Position numbers and translations under genes: made by a program. Under the pieces are notes generated by a model that saw nothing but the letters and a program-made list of their open reading frames with translations, was not told where the DNA came from and made no database searches. DNA of 56,237 bases from contig SVPF01000012.1 in NCBI GenBank assembly GCA_015066005.1, forward strand, positions 1-56,237. The letters are read 5' to 3'. Within the stretch, counting starts at the first letter, position 1. Each line of letters starts with the position of its first letter. Origin of the DNA: Oscillospiraceae bacterium. Its GTDB lineage: Bacteria; Bacillota; Clostridia; Oscillospirales; Acutalibacteraceae. This document shows, piece after piece, positions 50,122 through 56,237 of this stretch.

Positions 50122-51204
50122 ATGAAAAAGAAAAAGCTTTTTAATAAAATTTTAAAAATTGCGCTTTGCGTTTTGCTTTCCTTTGTTTTGGTTGTTGCCT
50201 CATATTTAGGGTATGTAATTTTTTCTTACGACCGCATTAGTGATAATCAGCAAATTACACCCCAAAAAAGCGGTAATGACGGCCGGCTTAAAATTAACGA
50301 AAGCTATACCGCGGTTATACAAAACCTTGGCTTTGGCGCCTACACGCAGGATTTTACCTTTTTTATGGATGGCGGCACGCAGTCCTGGGCCGAAAGTGAG
50401 GAAAGCGTTAAGGCCTGTATTAACAGCGGTGCCGACAAGGTGAGTGAATTTAACCCCGATTTTATACTTTTTCAAGAGGTTGACTTTGATTCGACCCGCA
50501 GTTACCACATAAATCAACGAGAAATGCTTGAAAAACGCTTTAAGAATTTCAGCAGTACCTTTGCGGTAAATTATCATTCAGCGTTTTTGGCATACCCCTT
50601 TACACAGCCCCACGGTGCCTCTAACAGCGGTTTACTTACGCTAAGCAAAGTTAACATTACTGCTTGTAAAAGGCGCAGTCTGCCAATTTCTGAAAGTCTT
50701 AGCAAGTTTTTAGACCTTGACCGTTGCTACAGTGTGTCACGTATACCGGTTGAAAACGGAAAGGAGCTTGTGCTTTACAACGTTCACCTTTCGGCCTACG
50801 GCGGCAGTGATGAAATAAGAACAGCGCAAATGACCATGCTTTTTAATGATATGAAGGCCGAATATGAAAAGGGTAACTATACCGTTTGCGGCGGGGATTT
50901 TAACCACGACTTTACGGGGGATTCAACCCAAAAGCTAAACGGCGGTCAAACGGTTGATTTTGGCTGGGCACAGCCCTTCCCCGAAAAGCTTTTGCCCGAA
51001 TGTATTACCCGATGCGTGAATTATGAGGGCCTTGCGCCCACCTGCCGCAACTGTGATGTGCCATATAAAAAAGGCAATTTTACTATAATTGTTGACGGCT
51101 TTTTGGTAAGCCAGAACGTTGACGCTGTTAAAGTGCAAAACATAGATACTGAATTTACCTATTCCGACCACAACCCCGTTGTTTTGGAATTTAAATTAAA
51201 ATAA
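50122..51204 (+). CDS. Membrane-anchored endonuclease/exonuclease/phosphatase-family protein
   Basis: 360 residues. One N-terminal membrane helix (about 10-34) puts the EEP domain outside. Catalytic motifs are FILFQEVDFD (metal Glu), NVHLSAYGGSDEIR, CGGDFNHDF (Asp, Asn) and TYSDHNPVVLEF (catalytic His). It may act on nucleic acid, a phosphodiester or an inositol/sphingo-type lipid. ATG at 50122 has AAAGG eight bases upstream. Confidence 0.9.
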   Translation: MKKKKLFNKILKIALCVLLSFVLVVASYLGYVIFSYDRISDNQQITPQKSGNDGRLKINESYTAVIQNLGFGAYTQDFTFFMDGGTQSWAESEESVKACINSGADKVSEFNPDFILFQEVDFDSTRSYHINQREMLEKRFKNFSSTFAVNYHSAFLAYPFTQPHGASNSGLLTLSKVNITACKRRSLPISESLSKFLDLDRCYSVSRIPVENGKELVLYNVHLSAYGGSDEIRTAQMTMLFNDMKAEYEKGNYTVCGGDFNHDFTGDSTQKLNGGQTVDFGWAQPFPEKLLPECITRCVNYEGLAPTCRNCDVPYKKGNFTIIVDGFLVSQNVDAVKVQNIDTEFTYSDHNPVVLEFKLK

Positions 51205-51267
51205 CGGTAAATTATAGTTTGTAGGGCTAACGCCCAATGCGTAATTCGTAATTATTGTACAAACCAA

Positions 51268-51389
51268 GCCTTCCCCAGTAGGGGAAGGTGGCAGGCGAAG
51301 CCTGACGGATGAGGTGTAAAATACAGTTTGTACTTACAAAGCTCCTCATCCACCGCTAAAGCGGTCCCCCTTCTCCCGCAGGAGAAGGC
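51268..51389. repeat. MITE-like palindromic repeat
   Basis: The left arm has GCCTTCCCC-AGTA-GGGGAAGG and GGCAGGCGAAGCC; the right arm has ACCGCTAAAGCGGT and CCTTCTCC-CGC-AGGAGAAGG. The arms also face each other through GGATGAGG and CCTCATCC. Flanking GTACAAAC (51257-51264) and GTTTGTAC (51326-51333) are inverted as well. No gene is visible in 51205-51422. Confidence 0.75.
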
Positions 51390-51422
51390 ATAGATAAACC
51401 CCAATTTATATTCACACATAAC

Positions 51423-51457
51423 AAAAACTGCGATGGAAGCTTCCATCGCAGTTTTTT
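51423..51457. terminator. Terminator between EEP gene and surface-protein operon
   Basis: A 34-base perfect palindrome centred on GGAAGCTTCC with A and T runs at the ends. Confidence 0.88.
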
Positions 51458-52130
51458 ATTCGGTTATTTGTTCATTATTTTCCTGATTTTCGGTCTCGTC
51501 CTCGTTACTGGTTTGGTTACCGTTTTCAGCCTCATTATTTTCAACGGAAGGTTCATTATTTATATTTTCAGACTGTGCCGGTGGTGTGGATAAGTTGGGC
51601 ACAAGGTTAATTTCATCATTGTTTTCAATATAATTGGCTGGCTTATTGCCTGCAACGGCACCCGCGTAAAGCGAGGATGTGCCCCACCTTGCTTCGACCG
51701 TTACCAAGGTTGGCTCTGCAAGATTTATAGTAAAGGTAACGGTGTTATAATTACCGTTTTCATCACGTATAAACTGCTGTGTTATATATTGCTTCAGGTT
51801 TTCACCCTCGCCAACTGAAACCACGCAATAGCCTGTTGTTGCAGTGCTTGTGTCTTTAACAGAAATTTTAATCTCCTTTGTTCCGTCCAATACACCAACA
51901 ACATCAACATTGCTGCCATTAACAGCAATATCCACATCAAAGCTTGCGGAGGTTAATGGTGTCACAGAAGAGGAGGCGTCAGATGTGAAGAAAGCAAAAG
52001 CAGTAATCGACATTAAAACTGTACAAACCAAAATTATTGCAACGGTAGAAATTACACGGCCAAGCATTACCTTGTCGGTAATTTTTCCATTTTCCGAAAT
52101 TTTGAAATATTCCAAATAAAGCTTTTTCAC
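51456..52130 (-). CDS. SipW-dependent-type secreted protein
   Basis: 224 residues. Positively charged N-terminus, hydrophobic segment (about 24-47) ending ITAFAFFTSDASSS, the SipW-type cleavage pattern seen in TasA/CalY relatives. A beta domain follows, then a long Asn/Glu-rich tail (about 165-224). It is probably a matrix or surface protein. It is the last gene of the operon, before a strong terminator. Confidence 0.82.
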   Translation of the reverse strand: MKKLYLEYFKISENGKITDKVMLGRVISTVAIILVCTVLMSITAFAFFTSDASSSVTPLTSASFDVDIAVNGSNVDVVGVLDGTKEIKISVKDTSTATTGYCVVSVGEGENLKQYITQQFIRDENGNYNTVTFTINLAEPTLVTVEARWGTSSLYAGAVAGNKPANYIENNDEINLVPNLSTPPAQSENINNEPSVENNEAENGNQTSNEDETENQENNEQITE

Positions 52131-52164
52131 AAAAAACCTCCTTCCTGAATGATAAGCATAAATT

Positions 52165-52803
52165 TTACTGGTTTAATTTTTGTGTTGCTTCAACTGTTAC
52201 GCCAAGCTTAACCCACGGGCTTGTTTTGTCGTAATTTGCCACATTATCGACCGATTCGGGCATACGCAAAACTAAAGCAACATAGGCTTCTTCACCAACA
52301 CCAAGCTCTACCTTTTGGGTAGCATAGGATGTAAGCGCTTCGGTTTTAAGGGCGCGGATTTCCTCACGGGTGTCAAGGGTTGCTACCATTTCATCGTGAG
52401 TGTCGGCCGAGGTAATTGCAAAACGCAAATAGTCCTTTAAATTAAATTCCTGACCCCAAACATTAGTTGCAACCTTGTATTCGCGAACGTTGATTGCGGT
52501 GTTGAAATAAAACGGAAGTGTACCGTTGTTTTCAATCTTTAAATAAACAATTTGCGTATAACCTGGTTCATACAAAGCGTTGTCATCAAAAAGCTTTGTA
52601 TCGCTGGTTAGGGGCTGATAATCGGTACCGTCATAATAGAAAACATCCATATTAAAATCGGCACCGTGGAAAATGTTGTTAACCTCTTTCGAAGTATCAC
52701 TAAACCACGCAAGCGAGGTGCCGGTGCCCAGCACCGACCAAACAATTATAAAGCAAAGGCTGAGCGCCAAAGCTATTTTTTTATAGGGTTTTTTAATCTT
52801 CAA
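52165..52803 (-). CDS. TasA/CalY-like SipW-dependent surface protein
   Basis: 212 residues: signal (about 10-32) ending TSLAWFSDTSKEVNN, the characteristic AxFSD motif of TasA/camelysin proteins, then an IgG-like beta fold (IVYLKIENNGTLPFYFNTAI). Homologues form matrix fibres after SipW cleavage. A sipW gene is not in the window and is expected to the right. Confidence 0.85.
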   Translation of the reverse strand: MKIKKPYKKIALALSLCFIIVWSVLGTGTSLAWFSDTSKEVNNIFHGADFNMDVFYYDGTDYQPLTSDTKLFDDNALYEPGYTQIVYLKIENNGTLPFYFNTAINVREYKVATNVWGQEFNLKDYLRFAITSADTHDEMVATLDTREEIRALKTEALTSYATQKVELGVGEEAYVALVLRMPESVDNVANYDKTSPWVKLGVTVEATQKLNQ

Positions 52804-52821
52804 ACGCGCAACCTCCTCAAA

Positions 52822-53472
52822 TTATTCTTCGCGCTTTTTACGGGTAAATACAATAACTAAAACAATAAGTAAGGCCGAGCCTGCCATAAGGGACGCCCAC
52901 AACCAAAGTTGTGTGTTATCCCCTGTTTGAGGTGGCTTAGGGTCTTGGGGGCTTACGGGAAATTCTTCCACCTTAAATTCCCAATCAAGATAGCCGATTT
53001 TATCGCTGTATTCATTGGAAAGCGAGGTAGGAACATCTAATTGAACATCCAAATTAACAACGCCGCCCGAATAAAGTGTGCCAAGCTCAACCCAGTCAGT
53101 AAGCTGTGCGGTTTCACTGGCAGCGGCATCAAACATATATGCCATATCATTATCGGCGCTTTTCCTAACCTTTAAATTAAGCTGTGACAAAAAGTCCTTC
53201 GAATTTTCGTGTGCGCCAAGCGAACGCATATAAATTTTAACCTTAACCTTGTTATCGGCGTTATTCTTAACGGTTATGGGCTGAATAATACTGTCGCCGG
53301 GAAGTACATTTTTAAAGTTTTCAAAAAGGTCGGTTGGTGAATGTTCACTGCCGGGGGTGAAAATAAAATCACCCGAATTACCGCTGTAGGTAACGTTACT
53401 GTCAGCACTGACCGACATTATAAGCGAAAGTGAGATTACCGCCGCCGCAAGTAAAGAGAATAATTTTTTCAT
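52822..53472 (-). CDS. Wall-anchored surface protein with sortase signal
   Basis: 216 residues: signal peptide ending SVSADS (about residue 24), one beta domain, and a C-terminal sorting signal PPQTGD, hydrophobic segment and RKKREE. The motif is a PPxTG variant of LPxTG. It may tether the TasA-like fibres to the wall, as the class A pilins or TapA do in other systems; this is inference. Confidence 0.85.
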   Translation of the reverse strand: MKKLFSLLAAAVISLSLIMSVSADSNVTYSGNSGDFIFTPGSEHSPTDLFENFKNVLPGDSIIQPITVKNNADNKVKVKIYMRSLGAHENSKDFLSQLNLKVRKSADNDMAYMFDAAASETAQLTDWVELGTLYSGGVVNLDVQLDVPTSLSNEYSDKIGYLDWEFKVEEFPVSPQDPKPPQTGDNTQLWLWASLMAGSALLIVLVIVFTRKKREE

Positions 53473-53485
53473 ATATTACCCTCCC

Positions 53486-54052
53486 TTATGCATTCGGCCA
53501 ACCCGATGCGGTGTAAACCAAATCATCGGTAATGGGGTTATTATCACTTTGAACGGCTTCGGCCTTAACGGTCAGGCTAAGGGTTTTGCCGATATAGCTG
53601 TTATCAACCTTAGCACCCACAATTTCAACATGTGAGAAAATTTGCGGTGTGGTTTCACCCGGCTGCAATATACCGTTATAGTAATACCAGCCGTCGTGAA
53701 GGGTCCAATTAGTTGTGTTAATGTTTAGCTTAAAGCAGTCGTCGGATGAAAGCTCCTGCGAGTTTATGCCGTAAACCGCCTTAACGCGCAAATAAAAGGG
53801 GTGCGCGCAGTCGTTTTCAATAGTAACCTTTTTGCTTACAACATCACCCGGAATAACATAAACACCTTTTTCGGGGAAGGGCTTATCACCGTCGGTGGTT
53901 TCGTGAATTAAAAGCTGAATGTTACCGGAAGTAACAACATTTGTTGCCTTGCCAACGGTTGAATAATAAGCCAAGGTTGACTGCATTAAAAGTGTTACAA
54001 CTATTGCTGCGAAGGAAATTGCAAACAGCTTTACTTTAATTTTACCAAACAT
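53486..54052 (-). CDS. TasA-like SipW-dependent surface protein
   Basis: 188 residues: signal ending QSTLAYYSTVGKATN with the Y-S-T variant of the SipW site, then a beta domain (GDVVSKKVTIENDCAHPFYL). It lies between a large beta-helix protein and the sortase-anchored gene; AGGAGG precedes the ATG. Confidence 0.82.
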   Translation of the reverse strand: MFGKIKVKLFAISFAAIVVTLLMQSTLAYYSTVGKATNVVTSGNIQLLIHETTDGDKPFPEKGVYVIPGDVVSKKVTIENDCAHPFYLRVKAVYGINSQELSSDDCFKLNINTTNWTLHDGWYYYNGILQPGETTPQIFSHVEIVGAKVDNSYIGKTLSLTVKAEAVQSDNNPITDDLVYTASGWPNA

Positions 54053-54143
54053 ATTGTTACCTCCTTTTTAATAAATAATGAAGATTGAAAAATAAACAGT
54101 TAAACCTATTCACTTTTCACTGTTCACTATTAGTTTATCCTAT

Positions 54144-54173
54144 GTCCTATCCCCCGTTTCCGAGGGATAGGAC
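54144..54173 (-). terminator. Hairpin after the large surface protein gene
   Basis: GTCCTATCCC and GGGATAGGAC, perfect 10-bp stem. No T run on the minus strand, so it may reduce rather than stop read-through. The rest of 54053-54212 shows no gene. Confidence 0.5.
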
Positions 54174-54212
54174 GGACTTTATTATCCGTTCACACGGAAA
54201 GAATTTACGAGA

Positions 54213-56237
54213 TTAGTCGTGATCCACGGTAGCGTTGTTGATCTTTACACCATCTACGTTAATTGTTGTCATTGCACCATTGGTACCATCCCATTTAGAA
54301 ATGAATACCATGTCGCCGTTTGCGGGTGCGGTGCATCCATCCATATTAACCTCAATGCCGACAGAGAATACGCTGCTGTTGATCTCAACAGCACCCTCAG
54401 AAGTGTTACTCGTGGTAGTAAAGGTGCAATTCTTGAAGTTTACAACCTGCTTACCACCATCAATATCCTGATCCTTGTAGCAGTTAACTGCTCTGTCACC
54501 ATAGATAAAGTCGCAATCGATAAAGTCGATGTTCTTCGCACCATAAGTCCAAACGGAATGAGGCTCTCCGGTATTTGCACTGGAATCAATCACACAGTTT
54601 TCAAAAGTGACATTCTCACCGTACAAGAACTGCATACCTGTTATGTGACAGTTTCTGTAGATCAAGCTTGCTGTGTTAGCAAATCCCATATAAATGTAGC
54701 CGGAACCATCGTTGAAATTAAGGGTAACGCCCTCGAACACGAGAGAGGCACCGGTCACAAACTGATCTCTTGTATCGACGTTACTTACGTCGATAACAGT
54801 ATCTTCGGTACCTGTGATAGTCAAGGTCTTACCTTGAAGGTTAACATCGCTACCGTCGAGCATGCTGTAACTACCTGCACTTAAATTAACAGTTTCGTTA
54901 CCTGCTTTAAGAGCATCCTTCAAGCCTGCAGTAGTAGCTGTTACAACGCTTGTTTTGCAGTTTTCTTCGGTGTTGTTTTGAACAAGGCTCTTATCGCCAA
55001 CATTGTAAGAAACAAATACAGCAGCAGTTGCATCAGCAGTAGTAGTGATGCTTGCATTCTTAACTGTGTTGTTTTCAATAACGATTATTGCGCCACCTAT
55101 ATTAGAAGAGTTGGGCTGTGCTACAAGTGCAGAAGCAATTGAAGGAGCAACAACTGTTACATTTTCTACAAGGTTGTTAGCAATTACCTTATCTACTGTG
55201 GTAGCGCTACCATCGTTTGAAATATAGCCTGCAAGACCGCCGGCTTCCTTAGTATTAATAGAGCCATTAGCCTTATAAACAGTCTTATCAATCTTTACAG
55301 TGCTGTTCTTAACAGTTGAGTTATTAACGTCGCCGTTACCCCAACCGAAGACACCGCCAACATACTTGTTACCGATTACAGTAGCATTGTTAATGGTTAC
55401 ATTATCAACACTACCTACCCAGTTTTTACCGATAAGAGCGCCAACAGATTCGTTACCCTTAACATAAGCGCCGTCAATGGTCAAGTTAGAAATAACAGTG
55501 TTACCACTGTCGTTGTTGGTAACTTCACCAAACAAACCTGCTACGCCGTTTTCGTTAACGTAAAGATTAGCGATTACGTGACCGTTACCGTTGAAGGCCT
55601 TAAAGCCCTTTAATGTAACAGGCTTCCAAGGCTTACCAAGAAGGTTTACATCAGTGTCAAGATTGATGGACCATTCCCATACACGACCGCCGTAATTACC
55701 AGTAATCTCATCACGAACCAAAGCTAAAGCAGCGAATGCTGCGGGATCCTTAAGAGTTACGGTCTTTGTAGCAGCATCAAAAACAACGGTGTCAGGTAAA
55801 GTGGTGGGAATTACACCATCCCATGCAGCGTCCTTATCATATAAGTTGCTGTTGCTGTCAAATTCATATGTTACCTGAGTAGCATAAACTGTGATAGCAA
55901 TACCATCGATAGTTAAATCCTGATATTCGTTGCCTGCAGATTCCTTCATGTGACCCTCAATAACGATAGGATCAGATTCCTTCTCGGGCAAAATCATACC
56001 ATTAGCCTCAAGAGTGGTGCCGTTATAGGTCCATTCAATAACTTCATTAAGCTTAGCATCGCCGGTAATACCGGTAATAACTATTTGATACTGAAGTGCA
56101 AGGTTGCCTTTGTTTACAACCTTGATTGCGGGAAGCTCATAAGTGCAACCGGGCTCCCAAAGGATTTTTTCATCAGTAGGTGCGCCTGCAGCCTTTTTAA
56201 AGTCAAGTGTTTTGCCTTCAGCGTCAACCCAAGTGCC
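54213..56237 (-). CDS. Large beta-helix/GLUG-like surface protein, N-terminus beyond the window
   Basis: 674 residues are visible; the frame is open to the window edge, and an ATG at 55997 is internal. The visible start (TYELPAIKVVNKGNLALQYQ) is TasA-like, which fits the neighbours. Then come GLUG-like repeats (KGFKAFNGNGHVIANLYV, VAGLFGEVTN, VGALIGKN, VGGVFGWGNGD) and an Asn-rich parallel beta-helix. It is probably an adhesin or matrix component with a SipW-type signal outside the window. Confidence 0.85.
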   Translation of the reverse strand, partial: GTWVDAEGKTLDFKKAAGAPTDEKILWEPGCTYELPAIKVVNKGNLALQYQIVITGITGDAKLNEVIEWTYNGTTLEANGMILPEKESDPIVIEGHMKESAGNEYQDLTIDGIAITVYATQVTYEFDSNSNLYDKDAAWDGVIPTTLPDTVVFDAATKTVTLKDPAAFAALALVRDEITGNYGGRVWEWSINLDTDVNLLGKPWKPVTLKGFKAFNGNGHVIANLYVNENGVAGLFGEVTNNDSGNTVISNLTIDGAYVKGNESVGALIGKNWVGSVDNVTINNATVIGNKYVGGVFGWGNGDVNNSTVKNSTVKIDKTVYKANGSINTKEAGGLAGYISNDGSATTVDKVIANNLVENVTVVAPSIASALVAQPNSSNIGGAIIVIENNTVKNASITTTADATAAVFVSYNVGDKSLVQNNTEENCKTSVVTATTAGLKDALKAGNETVNLSAGSYSMLDGSDVNLQGKTLTITGTEDTVIDVSNVDTRDQFVTGASLVFEGVTLNFNDGSGYIYMGFANTASLIYRNCHITGMQFLYGENVTFENCVIDSSANTGEPHSVWTYGAKNIDFIDCDFIYGDRAVNCYKDQDIDGGKQVVNFKNCTFTTTSNTSEGAVEINSSVFSVGIEVNMDGCTAPANGDMVFISKWDGTNGAMTTINVDGVKINNATVDHD

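Overview
The window is low-GC DNA from an endospore-forming member of the Clostridia. The gut Oscillospirales/Ruminococcaceae type is my best guess, but the sequence does not fix the species. The reasons are spoVM next to an rsgA-prkC-prpC-rlmN-rsmB-fmt-def-priA-rpoZ-gmk-remA-yicC cluster, a Firmicutes-type LexA box, SipW-dependent surface proteins, strong Shine-Dalgarno sites and consensus sigma-A promoters, most with a 17-bp spacer.

Positions 1-9634 are an accessory island. Its right edge is the 3' half of a tRNA-Pro(UGG) gene, from anticodon loop to CCA at 9635-9679, followed by that gene's own terminator; the 5' half is absent. This is the usual footprint of a tyrosine integrase. The island holds (a) a minus-strand operon XRE regulator - TIR protein - PLD/DEAH helicase (DUF3427 type) - Nudix hydrolase, a candidate anti-phage system; (b) a manganese catalase; (c) an RNase III with two dsRBD-like regions and a terminal XRE regulator, behind a leader that can fold as a pseudoknot; (d) a DUF4143 ATPase and a DUF6933-like protein. 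Three copies of a shared motif (4534, 6835, 9400) divide these cassettes. Two copies carry a terminator hairpin and 10-bp-phased CGGAAA-like repeats.

9770-18330 is chromosomal minus-strand DNA: a MerR/TipAS regulator and a rhodanese-flavin reductase-PAS-RibD/DHFR-like operon, citrate synthase, an aquaporin, a diacylglycerol-kinase-like lipid kinase and a two-component system. 18403-22411 (plus) has a lipid-type operon (acyltransferase, PAP2, GNAT) and a MATE exporter. 22438-26875 (minus) has ybaK, an MGMT-like protein, mscL and a NahK-nucleotidyltransferase-NagB operon for N-acetylhexosamines, divergent from a PocR/AraC regulator.

27929-39892 is the conserved translation, replication and Ser/Thr-kinase cluster ending in spoVM. 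40194-40736 has tRNA-Met, tRNA-Trp and two unusual hairpin repeats. 40819-51204 has a GNAT protein, an SLC45/GPH-like transporter, a LexA-controlled Y-family polymerase with a YolD-like partner, a cytoplasmic GH2-type glycosidase, membrane and lipoproteins and an EEP-family phosphatase/nuclease. 51456-56237 is a minus-strand run of TasA/SipW-type surface proteins, one with a sortase signal and one large beta-helix/GLUG-like protein cut by the window end.
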